Assembly (NCBI GenBank): GCA_947476255.1
Contig: CANJPY010000025.1
Coordinates: forward strand, 1 to 53,401
Length of the DNA: 53,401 nucleotides
Source: Chthoniobacteraceae bacterium
GTDB lineage: Bacteria > Verrucomicrobiota > Verrucomicrobiia > Chthoniobacterales > Chthoniobacteraceae
Direction of reading: 5' to 3'
Below are positions 27,501 through 28,682 of this stretch, piece after piece (position 1 is the stretch's first letter; every line of letters starts with the position of its first letter). The notes under the pieces are model-generated. The model was not told the origin of the DNA and made no database searches. It saw nothing but the letters and a program-made list of their open reading frames with translations. The position numbers and the translations under genes were made by a program.

Positions 27501-28424
27501 AAAAATCCCGCCCCCAAAGGCACTCATCGTCATCAGTGCTTGTTTCGTAAACACCACTTTCGTGAATGCCGGAGCTACTAAAGAAGCTGTGCCGCCCGTC
27601 AAACTTCCTGCGAACACCACCGGAGAGGTAGAAGTCAGAGGGACGCCAGCGAGATCCGTGTTACCGAGAGTCACCGTATAGTTTCCCAATCGTGTCGGCG
27701 TATCCACTAGGAAAGATTTGCCGGAAGGGTTGGCGTTGGTCCAAGTACCGTTGTCCGTCAACACGAAGTTCAGGTTATTGGTACCGTCGCCAATCCGGGA
27801 GGCTGCGCCATCATGCACATAGATTCCCGAGGCATACCCTGCGTACCCCAGCTCCAGGGTGCCGCCGCTTTGCGTTGATGCGATCAAGCTATAATCCACA
27901 AATCCAAAATCCAGACGAAACGCGCGTGCTGTGAAATTCGACCCCAGCCAGCCATCATTACCCGCCCTCCAGATCGACACCGTGTAACTCCCGCCGGTTC
28001 CCGCGATTCCTGGATTAACCCCAAACCCAATACTCGACTCCCCATTGGACGCCACAGGAGCTGAGACGGACGGAATAAGAGGGTTGCCAAACTTCAAATA
28101 AGTCGGGTTATCTCCATTGGAATCCCAAAGACCTGTACGATCACTAAACCCGTCCGCACCAAGACCCCATTGGCTGGAAACCCCCTGCCCCTGCACGGAA
28201 GAAATCCCAAAACTCAAAAAATAGACGCAAAACAGAAAGAAACTCGTGAGCCGCACCCACCAAGGCTTCTCGCCCCCGGGCGAGGCCAGCAAAATCACGG
28301 GCGCCGAACCTAGCAAACTGAGCTCGGCGAACTTTTTGTGGCTTTTGCCCGCGCCTCCCCCCACAACGTTGTCTTTCGACAACGCCACACCACGGTCTCG
28401 AAAATCTAGGGGGGGTACAGTCAT
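1..28424 (-). CDS. Giant secreted autotransporter-associated beta-strand repeat (PATR) protein, C-terminus outside window
   Basis: The frame opens at the ATG at 28424, seven bases after a GGGAG ribosome binding site, and is still open at base 1, so at least 9,474 residues are encoded. I translated it at many points from both ends, including near 1, 7.9, 15.0, 20.0 and 24.1 kb, and always found the same frame and the same kind of protein; not every codon was checked. Residues 1-55 are a basic extension, about 57-79 a hydrophobic signal segment, and the rest is Gly/Ser/Thr/Asn/Ala-rich. PATR motifs of the form L-x-K-x-G-x-G-x-L-x-L-x-G-x-N-T-Y-x-G-x-T-x-V occur at least 25 times, for example near 1.9, 5.3, 5.7, 10.5, 11.9, 16.6 and 23.2 kb. 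Apart from one Cys in the signal segment I saw no cysteine in the parts translated. Proteins of this type are exported beta-helical surface or matrix proteins; the anchor (autotransporter barrel, PEP-CTERM or other) is not visible. Function is unknown; adhesion or surface coating is inference. Confidence 0.9.
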   Translation of the reverse strand, partial: MTVPPLDFRDRGVALSKDNVVGGGAGKSHKKFAELSLLGSAPVILLASPGGEKPWWVRLTSFFLFCVYFLSFGISSVQGQGVSSQWGLGADGFSDRTGLWDSNGDNPTYLKFGNPLIPSVSAPVASNGESSIGFGVNPGIAGTGGSYTVSIWRAGNDGWLGSNFTARAFRLDFGFVDYSLIASTQSGGTLELGYAGYASGIYVHDGAASRIGDGTNNLNFVLTDNGTWTNANPSGKSFLVDTPTRLGNYTVTLGNTDLAGVPLTSTSPVVFAGSLTGGTASLVAPAFTKVVFTKQALMTMSAFGGGIFLNGGTLGLATDKNIGNKDAKITLSTQASIVPQKYSYAGVNHLAMVGNINVGPYSMWVTPSDGAGLVVAGILNVGLEDDGGGGTNPGTIRVVPDSTTGNTPNVNPGLTITGSLFTVSNVFKKLGNGVLLMAGSAATDLGGNGIGNFEVSQGILAAETDAALGVPSNSVTLSGKNPVDGFRAVATFSSSRKFQLVPFDNGIGVTDGNTFTLNSPFVLLGGTSTNTLQKNDAGTLELGTVNSGWAGAINVAGGVLKPAVDGAMGSGAVTVNAQGAVLQLQGGTISQQLSVGASGINSSGAVQAVAGTAVLSGTVTLLANQAMFGAGAGATLLFGGSLAGNGYASTFAGAGSITLGNSFVLNSGAGLWTGAITKIGSGTMTMLFSGTNFTGEFNGNDGNFVMGGSAMLGPTAGVTVQPGARLLLDNSAVNVSNRLNSRPLRLAGELVFSGSAGVLSSGTLGLTLFPGNSIITLNPLSAGSVTLTISNLTPNSGATLLLRGGSVGSAKGANSGTFTTSGSLTTAPWNTFGSILNTEKPTKKILPFVLIDPSATGVGTSFAVLDAAFVPVTAPLSVGSFSSDTSKISYSGTPALVPGMSVTGYGLPAGITVESFLAGTLYLSGSTTVTLLSGTSWTFSNAGTVHAGTFRALLPSEYATGSALVSGSNALIKQNTVMGSDKTVASLTIDGASILTLGSPTSEPKLYVSSGGLLLLGDGSSINVGANGGTLASGASFLNVFTPMANSSHKIASVLAGKFGLVKGGQGTLLLSSTLTAGLSANVMTGTIYVNEGTLQLGARNAFNYRVPQPLVVNGGGIAGTGGVLDLNGYSLMIGSLSSQGAAVGAGVAGGKITSSTGAGVLLSNTNVNTLFAGVISGGSVSFAKSGPSTLTLLGANTYGGRTLLTGGGLILNDAGALTSTSAVDLNYATLTLDNSTGLRNSDNRISNTAEITLTGGTFNLFGRLQTPTSETVGPLRIGEGLSTLNLTPGAGASVNSVDLIVGSLSALSPSGVLNIVASKLGIVGNNSRLRVSPDGDEKVTSLLINKILPWVMVNGQNFATYTSGTITSGSMTVETMTGGTMKFNTGGSLSYGGFGVLGTSGFADFDKSLLGTANALGSLLMNSTANVTANVTANVKVTGFQGDTLLPPTDQTGMLHVNSLTLTTTNATEYPLIFSNSLNVLNITSGGLARVGSGQPASVRIGDYVNNGALTAGGDSGSSPLYLYSDRGTLTVNSRIINNPAGGALKLVLSGAPGSSFVLTSDSNSYTGGTVVNASTLTLATFAVLPAGGITLNNSSFIQSDGSSMDRLNMITVNGSSLALSGKNTFAGVTLNNIGATASWVASETGTLTVSGSIVASSQNSIEPALISGNISLGGAMRTIWVSPLLVNGVNVAPTAPTLNITASISDGTLVLDGGGMLYLSSNNTYTGGTKISGGTLVLAGGVGGELGNPALSGSLSVMEGGKLSFRYFNAYTVSALTGSGEVEFSSGEALDQPVALAVGSASNLSSQFFGLLSGVGSLVKTGLGTFTLRPSRGNTYMGATILKAGTLVLDFGGLLSPADSVLSNSGSLIAQGGSLLVLGKTGVGGVQAFSGFNPVSGVTTLIAAGSATVAVNNLYRSPGGGFVDFVLGGGTYTTTSRIPMVTKALSVTALSDLSAGGTDLMVDSTLRLSPGMTLVAPGTFAVIESIDINTGSLTFTEPVKVDSGAVLSLGTPVIGFRGTSDLTNGGTALLVSSTLYLSPDMRITGGGTSALITRISGGSLFFGGSLFVSAGTAFATNNAILVSNAPSFLKGRVLSGGSVNGIPEEATIKNIDNFQAEGFSVLTLDKSVDLISGTAVFSPTTPGVNGILGAYATAGGTAFASVINGTIGALSGASALPVSVGSGTTNYSVSGSLMATGSLALNSLTVVSRSGPDTNTLSLGTSALTFTPLGGLLYADGSGRTYSITGSGLVGAGTSEELLLNVGAKNTLSITNPLIGGSGGLTKAGLGSLLIAGPNNYTGPTRILAGTFTTAGANVLPNYSPVYLSAASSLTLGGSDTLGSLAGEGVVSAGSYRLYLGADNTSVTFSGTLTAAGGIVKMGTGTETLLGVISVTGGVAVRSGVLAVGKGVQLGSPLDVVSVTGLGAVGSQGGMLVMDGGVQGTPATYVLSLSGRGSTATSGSGVALLSVGDNTFVGPMQLGSTTSSSALGFAYGTTTFNGPLSLGVGQANILMGNGNVVLNGALSSFEPLSDRFIKNQGLLPTTLTLANPNNSFLSSVRIDAGFVRVSDGGALGRNSSLLNGNATVQFNGGTLEVRTDIGATTFGAVNLSTNDQNGTLFLDRAVDGSGLAQTVAMGSFTFGKAGRTLTVNGRNGYGLSVGSLNSSLVSATGGDASLVNNGNGTLTMKGDLALGDMIGFRSLSFSGNGDMVWNGTLYALAPAPYYFQRIDKSGTGLVQLLGTMAGGSVNGTAVLSGGVLQVGTLAVLNDATTQFGGISINGGALNYAGSTGETTTRLVNMAGTTANALLLANQSGNTPLEFSSGVAAGGAGVKTLVLGGTNSAANSISGMISEQGGATSLLKVEGGLWVYNPKATDWLNSGTLFSVSTGLGNAGTLSVGSLASGSIALSGSLVSFNAAQDLANGGTALLVSSTLYLSPGMTIAGGGTSAVIAAITGSYLIFASSINLTNGTLLSVDKKTILVSSAKDLAPGMSLSGGTNIGLLAGALEAGTTSLAVASITGLAIGMRITSQGGSYAATDPFITALSSGSLLLTTGTAAGRTFTSSSVVSSSTLVSVDTSSGLVPGMIFSNGLATGTIASIAGNDLTLSNPISLDSGTLLTVSPSQILMTTNTSNLVPGMAVSAAGTSATILSITGGSLLTLSKAVTMSSGTTVSVAGGNVTLSSGSFISAGSTNLALNSYSIPFGTTIQSIQNISGGTLLTLSTPVFLNAGTSLLAPTTASVAVGMTLTGLAGTTRAGAVVTAIVGNTLWLSSGNSATVTPGTLLSFGSLSAFSGALNLAAGTLRLQKASEGINLLNDATGGVNFLADVYVSGASSGLGRQTAGGRLEYLALGGSFQESAGSLTFSAGAGVIAVTGTRGGTLSFAGLKARKEGATADFQTGPGKAGVINIGIVDSGPALGWATIDGGSLASIGPNGRVVPAGMLAYLYNNMGNPSADYLLTAGTRNLYPQDFNSLTIAATGTLTLAQSIKLESGGLLFNNSYGPFTIASSGVGSIYSQGPGEVIITVNGTSNANALTLLSPIYGDSSSLTKGGTGTLVIGGNNKYNGSNVINAGTLRLMGSTVLSKSGTLVSGSASLTVTSTIGLSVGMLVAGEGIPAGATVSSFIYDDSLPYNSVVLSRRATRTGNVEFMASGAVASLGTPASVPATAMIVRQNALLDLSGGGLPTLLYPGGPVSRQVSLGELQGAGTVDNQSSVPMAVSFGDGGPSSTALNSVFSGVLQNTGGGSLSVILNQASGTSYFTGLNTYTGATILGGGQLLGVNSLANGGVASAIGASSSAASNLVFKGGSLQYTGSGLYFTQFTQTPSVSTNRLFTLAGNARIDSSGNYGNNTLSGGIANHAALIFANAGSVAFAGSGARSLTLQGSSTGDNEIHLALGNNPNGGVLSVTKAGAGQWLLTGANTYTGPTTVTAGILQVQEGSLPALSTLRLLGGGVYQSSGTFSRAFGAAPGQVQLVSGTFAASGSKLTLNFANGATQFLGSGGFVSSTIGLNSPTATGNVEIVSPLNLGVSQRTVFVDDNPNTATDFATISGELSGGVQGKISLIKSGAGNLILKSANSYLGMTQVAAGALIVTSIGADGATASSLGTNIGADDISSANPLILGNSTTTAVSLLYVGPGEVATRPITLGSPTGQINIDASGSGPLVIANVINNNSDNYSGQGAKTLLLRGLNTDANAITAQLEDYNRNAVFPLSVTKSDGGVWALAPGAANTFTGPLIVNAGLLGLNKYGAGPAGVTINNGGGVFAYGGPLVTGGSFMISPAASAVFTGIYPITLTGTLSGQSGTTWNVYNSMDNGAVLTIGKFVNQNGSGTTGKLSLLGYGATVIAGTLANSSAGGVTALDFSVSNLGSLTLSGPNTFTGGASFYQGLLILDNPIVTASASVLGASTVSVTLGGNETRSNYDMTGASALLNPLTLTGDASVISGTSSIQFNGALNGSSKALQNDISGGSLILSGAVNLGTLQGRGTTLVNGSLLLGALTVQGTGLVSLMGLNANTVLNVNRGLVALSGTSGGTLGSLNNANLYAGGALLFDNSAGNSASPRLNPVSAVNMYGGSLNLLTAGTGSSLSSGSLNLRSGASTVNISGAGGGTLTFSGISFSNSGSVLDLRSIAGLGSTNRLMLTGTGGLLSNGVAARVVLGSDFATYGGTGVRAFNSYKQGALDALALTDTGSLTAAGTLLATRTINALKLTDATLTSYRGLTLSSGGLLAAGTSDTLTLAQVTSGAPLLVQVTPGATLNLDSVTTTPQGLVKLQDGVLILSKFNYGSAVRVQGGTLVLNYGLNTLLAGEALSVGAGATLDLNGNGQIVSELSSPGILPNTGGTITSSAGSGLLVANLSVGTLFAGVISGSVAFGIIGNAPLTLESAQTYTGVTVRSGGILTLRDDATLLRTAGIEINTGTLVLDNNASLQTQLNDRISDTASVTLRSGSLILIGRNKVAATETLGNVLAATGANALMATPTGNNVASYYSAALTLSSLSRNAGATLNFVGGTLGLEGNTPHMYLTQIPTLPVPGVLGAWAIHNSSDYASVNGGGEIGALGQGGYGPYDGLFGYGKVTNSVTTAAGLAAGTLTLAAGTTTTGLLRIGGGYTNDLAFPNSGAVLNLQFGGLLRSNDAASTTIGTTALRGTLTAGGSATSGVQELVVYNAQSPLTINAVLKDLSQVNGGSAQLALLKSGVGTLTLTAANTHTGGTTVAQGTLLLAGSVGTAVVPGSLSINNATVTLLANPGQIAPAATVTLNSNATLNLLGDNTLQSLKFYNDGGSVSAVINTGGTLTLSSKTPITVVRSQDAAMVPLLAGTMALSGTNTLSIAAIQHDGRTYTDLAPSLNLGATVLGMGASLVTTGNGVLLLSASNSTFDGGVTVGPNSGLALGADSTPNTLGASVKSGPLGTGTLNFGGGARWVVDGGPRTLSNSVAFQGDALFAGTSALKLNGGVSFSSAASNFNLVSPFMLVTLGAPLSGNVALTKSGFGTLALTGTNTYSGGTTVSMGTLQIGDGGTSGSLLGAVVVKDALAFHRSDRSIFTGNISGEGRVLLMAGTLILAGSNAYTGGTTILGGSLILSTLGSIGSGPLVDHGMLVFDRLNDYIFADPISGTGGLMNVGAGTLILTAPHLFSGTVLVGGGGVQLGNGGSLGSILGDAHVLTGSSLIFNRSDAVNFGGVISGAGGVIQNGAGSLTFTDNNVYTGPTTINAGILQMGNGGTLGTLGSGTISNAGTLIFNRADVLTFSTAITGGGSVIQAGSGKTVFLTEQAYTGATTITGGSLQLGTGGIFGSLSGNVNVLAGGTLAFNRSNALTYGAVISGSGALLQLGSGILTLSGANSYSGGTTISAGSLQVGTGGTAGMLGSGSIANSGMLFVNRSDAVTLSDVISGSGQVVNAGSGTLILSATNTYSGMTKVTAGTIQIGNGGTLGSIAGNVNVQEARVLAFNRSDAINYGAVISGSGAVLQIGNGLLTLSGTNTYTGGTTISAGTLLLGGSGASELGSPLTAGPLNFTGTAGGSGTLQFGTYTAYTLAALNGSAGNVLAGTAGMTLTLGNAKNLSGAYYGTIAGSLSLVKAGAGALTLGGANAYSGNTTVQGGTFILNFSQLASGSILPSTGSLSLGSASWVVLGREGTASEQTISSLALTSGLSQLTLVPGALGSLTVNLGSISIVPGAVLDLFLTSGTATTTGVNGVLPASGMLSPYVTLGGTAFAGVSGGMIQAALSNDLSTLQPGASGSLTSVYTAIGNYTASNALTLNALSVVRTSPSGVLDMGANSLTLASGAVMFGKATNNPGDVYTLQGSGSLIAGATTDLYFNVSSEQSLVVKNPLFGSAGLLKAGPGTLVLSGTGVYPGAVNVYAGTLAIGTPNALPDASPLIFAPGASLYVGASDTVGSLLGAGTVVLGGYALTIGGDNLMAGTLLSTVISGSGALAKTGVGVLKVTGANTFTGDVLVKGGALVLANGAQLGAGSNAFTVLGNATAGFQGGMLVLEGGTGTTYAQRLSLAGRGATANSSSGAAVLSVGQNTFTGPVLLGASPFTTTFAAAYGNTTLSGPVSLGIGNSVQLIGNGNVIISGSIGSFEQTTGRLVKSASVLPSTLWLQNTSSTFLSTVKIDASTTVRVSDGRALGLNGAGQNVEFNQGLLEIRADAGTIPSFANKSITLFTANGNVFLDRGLGGNGLAQTVSIGSFTFGTTNKTLTILGRDGYGLTLGSSSGNFAGATGGSGNSTFTNNSNGWLTLNSNFPLGDTGGFRQFIVGGNGDNIWNGTLSSATSSYYLQGISKTGPGLLVLNSLTSGSLVGTANISGGVLQLGTLAVLNDSATQLGGIALNAGALNYAGSSGETTSRIVNLSGTTGNALLFANQSGNTPLIFSSGVAAGGAGNKTLVLGGTNTAANALTGLINQNTGTTSVFKTDSGVWEYAPLSTATVSGGSLISGSTISVTQASATNTGTLVVSGTVGLSVGMTVSHPSVTAGVIITAMSGNTLWLSAGSGTAVPQGATLSFGSLSSFTGGLTIAAGTLRLRANSSSSDLLASGATLSFASDAAAAGLGRQTAGGRLEYVAFGGSSLEQTGTLLLAAGAGVLALPAGGTLSFGTLGARSAGATVTFEPGSSGSFTFTNTPFSQNGILGGFAFLKNAAGSVDFVTAPSAGAGLTALNSSTLLPSSGTGSATTNYLLSADTTTAGSFAANSLRITGGILTLGGSLVITSTSATALGGILFDNSNAPALIGGSSIVTSGTGQELVIITGGANAANTLTISSLLGAGSTSLTKSGDGTLLLSAANLYSGTTTINAGTLRLAGGASATLGAPAAATLTVVRQNALLDLYGTGASTSLYSGGTFNILTAGVLQGAGVVDNTSAVPVVLSLGSSNATATSVFGGVLQNSGGGTLGVMRNGSSGTLFLTGLNTYTGPTILAGSATLAVNVLANGGLPSSLGASSNAAANLVFNGGTLQYTGSNANFVQFTQTPSLAIDRLFTLAGNATLDSSGQYGNNALAAGAANNAALVFSNSGSLAFAGTGARTLTLQGNSTGDNEIALALGDNPNGGVLSVTKAAAGQWLLTGANTYSGTTTVSSGVLQAQEGRGLSANSNLTLNGGVFQSDGVFSRVPGTGSGQIQFGANGGGFSASATSLKVNLGGILVMGTGAFAGSTLLLNAPNAPGDVDFQSPLSLGSGAGRTIFVDDNVNTALDFATISGVISGGTGFSKTGTGNLILSGANTYAGTTTLSTGALIVSSIGAAGATSSNLGINVGGGSLVLSGGNLLYVGAGEVATRKVALTATVTMDASGSGPLELANTVNNAGGAITLTLRGLSVDNNVISGTLANNGVNVLAVTKSDSGVWVLAPSSQNTFTGALNASAGLLGLNSYGIGYGGLSIGNGGIFAYGGPLSTGTLVTLSNNSTSVFAGSNPITFTGTVSGTSGAPWTILNSMENGALLTLNNFTSAGAGNTLTVKGYGSTVFSGTIYNGSSANNLAIQTASTASVTLSGPNLYAGTTTLNQGILILNNGTVLAGTSVLGSGTTILYINGGELRSNYTMTGSRALLNSGTLGGEPAVISGTSSIEFAGTLTGAGKILQNDLSSGSLIVSGSLNFGNTSFLQGPGYTLLSGTIYGAGGATFQGPGTISLTGMNAFTAALTVNRGLVTLSGVSGGTAKSISQVTLFAGGTLRLDDSGGVNPAGRLASTAPVNSTGGMLDFTANSGSVSLGSLTAYQAPALLRMTGAGTLVLTGLTLSAGPGTALDLSAVTGLGTGAGNNGNNVMLSGGSTGITVFNNVVPRVLISGELATYNPAVGFTPFTGYSANALDSLFPTETGSLAGETLLAATRQMNALRLQSGSVSGGSLNLTSGALLATVGTSSLNLIQLYTGAVPLYANVAAGATLNLNASLTNSGGLVKVQPGLLRLNAQSFVTNETVVAAGTLVLNGGLNTLQPGQAFRLGLGATLDLGGNAQYVGALSSPGILPNTSGVITSSGGSGLLVTYLTANTTTFAGSLTGPVGFGIVGNTGGNGALTLESAQTYTGITVRSGNTLTLQDDATLLNTSAIELNTATIALNNSSSLQTQNNNRLNDAAPLTLRSGTLTLTGRAKAAATETIGTVTAAIGGNTITVTPIQGTNATYFSADLTLTSLTRAAGATVNFTGTNLGQIGNNSRVYVLQPPALVAPGLLGAWAIANSTDYAAFQPSAGIGAVGQGGFIGYDSTFGPGKITNLVLTSAGVASGTTTLAAGTTTTALLRVAGNFQSDIAFTNATDVLNLELGGLLRDSNNQVTTIGTPNIRGILTAGGTASSGTQELVVYIGGATGGGTINSILKDLSQVTGSGTATLALVKSGLGPVILTGTNTYTGGTTVSQGSLILAGSSGVVVIPGGGLTITNATVMTTNGNPGQIASNNTVTLNNNATLTLVGSNTLSALAFNNYGSAATPTVTTTGTGTLTLTGSTPLTVLSQDAAFVPTVAGTLQFTPGSKTLSIGPIQIGGVTYTNNANAAIISGTIYGAGVSLVKTGNGILMLSSGTNSFDGGVSVAAGGLTVGASTTLTTLYAAGLGLLPSTVFTGPVGTGTLTLGNSTRLLVDDGGQRTLVNPVAFQSNISFDKITGTNATNSLTLNGALSYTSGSLNIGVLHPNLTVNLMGQTNLSGVTAINKTGLGNFTINLTGLGSNVPISINGGSSLGLYFDTDGNATGNTVGATGSFVFNTTTLVPALTLGRAGQSQNFNQSVNQRLVFASGSIPGMAYGINLTNNHGYGLTLANDIPLSAVSVQAGTFSVSAASASNVVPGLTLNGMLTGGGTNGFFKTGPGTVVLGGSANTFSGSLNVLAGVLAATSDGALGSASNQVNLNGTTATLRAVSSFQSARTFNFLNVTTVNNIFEVTAGNTLTISGTLAGNGFTKADNGTLALSSGTTWAGTVSIAAGVLSVSDAAALGGTAGNTTVTANGAALWLNLGGGISIAEPLSLTGTGINGAGALQLVSGGSATVAGTVTLAAA
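1150..9800 (-). repeat. Internal mega-repeat copy A of the giant gene
   Basis: This stretch matches copy B (about 12,050-22,000) at the protein level, in the same order. Paired anchors are LGAWAI at about 2,430 and 13,310; FVDDN at about 5,385 and 16,310; the DNPNGGVLSVTKA segment at about 5,800 and 16,725; GGRLEY at about 7,250 and 18,390; and NYAGS-TGETT at about 7,890 and 20,060. The offset grows from about 10.9 to about 12.2 kb, mainly where copy B has extra Gly-Met repeat units. Boundaries are approximate. Confidence 0.7.
10450..11990 (-). repeat. Seven-fold tandem array, unit about 207 bp (69 residues)
   Basis: A segment encoding a form of N-R-S-D-A-[VI]-T/N recurs near 10,575, 10,787, 10,992, 11,202, 11,409, 11,618 and 11,812, so the spacing is about 194-212 bases. 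Each unit carries one V-I-S-G-S-G core and one Y-[ST]-G-x-T-T-I-x-[AG]-G PATR motif. The array sits between mega-repeat copies A and B and I saw no counterpart at the matching end of copy B. One degenerate beta-helix turn group per unit is the likely structural meaning. Confidence 0.75.
12050..22000 (-). repeat. Internal mega-repeat copy B of the giant gene
   Basis: This is the N-terminal-side partner of copy A, collinear over roughly 9-10 kb but clearly diverged in sequence, which points to an old duplication of about 3,000 codons. It differs from copy A mainly by an expansion at 18.6-19.7 kb. Edges are estimates from anchor segments read by eye. Confidence 0.7.
18580..19660 (-). repeat. Cluster of Gly-Met motif repeats within the giant gene
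   Basis: About six or seven diverged units of roughly 50 residues share the pattern L-x-x-G-M-x-[VIL]-x-G-x-G-T, then T-I-x-[SA]-I-x-G-x-x-[IL]-x-L-S, then S-G-T-x-[LV]-[ST]-[VF]. Related single units or pairs occur near 7,420-7,600, 17,460-17,680, 22,270-22,620 and 25,620-25,790. This family is distinct from the PATR motif. The array is longer in copy B than in copy A and explains part of their offset. Confidence 0.6.
24117..24152 (-). repeat. 12-nt perfect tandem repeat, three copies
   Basis: The unit CACGTTGGCGGT on the plus strand is present three times head to tail and encodes Thr-Ala-Asn-Val on the minus strand, in frame with the giant gene. A whole-codon unit means slippage would change protein length without breaking the frame. 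Confidence 0.85.
28185..28256 (-). other. Signal segment of the giant PATR protein
   Basis: Residues about 57-80 run from Val-Arg-Leu-Thr-Ser into a Phe/Leu/Val-rich stretch (FFLFCVYFLSFGI) and end at SSVQG-QG, a plausible signal peptidase I site near residues 78-80. It is preceded by a 55-residue region containing the basic cluster KSHKK and a short Leu-rich patch. Such long pre-regions occur in large type V secreted proteins; applying that here is inference. Confidence 0.6.
28367..28384. promoter_or_regulatory. Palindrome CGTTGTC-N4-GACAACG inside the first codons of the giant gene
   Basis: Seven-base arms separated by four bases lie within codons about 14-20 of the giant gene. The same half-site, GTTGTC/GACAAC, forms a second palindrome upstream at 28544-28561, with centres 177 bases apart. 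They could be a pair of operator sites or mRNA hairpin elements; the different spacers (four versus two bases) argue against a single rigid dimeric regulator. Confidence 0.35.
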
Positions 28425-28431
28425 GCTCAAT

Positions 28432-28436
28432 CTCCC
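28432..28436 (-). promoter_or_regulatory. Ribosome binding site of the giant PATR gene
   Basis: On the minus strand GGGAG is followed by seven bases and then the ATG at 28424. This is one of the clearer Shine-Dalgarno sequences in the window and decides the start of the giant gene, even though that start lies about 55 codons before the signal segment. Confidence 0.6.
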
Positions 28437-28543
28437 AAACCCGAGGCTGGAGAAGCAATAGAGGGTCTCACCCGAATTTATTAGCACAAATCGTGCGCAA
28501 ATTGGAAGAAACTATTTGCCAAAGGTACAACACTCGTTTTCCT

Positions 28544-28561
28544 GCGTTGTCAGGACAACGC
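28544..28561. promoter_or_regulatory. Perfect palindrome between the giant gene and the phosphatase gene
   Basis: GCGTTGTC-AG-GACAACGC has perfect eight-base arms and a two-base spacer. It lies in the 258-base region between the divergent starts at 28424 and 28683, where an operator controlling one or both genes would be expected. I could not identify convincing -35/-10 boxes beside it. Confidence 0.4.
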
Positions 28562-28682
28562 CAGCAGGTTTTGTGAGAAATCGGCCTCTCACTTTTGCAC
28601 GTTTTTCGCAGGCCTGAAAAACATGAGCCGCAGCCACTTTCCAAGCTTGCGTTTCGCCCCCCCTCCCGCCACACCCTTGCCG

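Noticed and set aside
34..28090. Many open frames of 60-276 codons on the plus strand and in other minus-strand frames opposite the giant gene, for example 2607-3437 and 22318-23109 on the plus strand
   Set aside because: They are all overlapped by the continuous minus-strand PATR frame, lack domain character, and have the Pro/Val- or Arg/Gly-rich composition expected from the complement of Gly/Thr/Ser repeat codons.
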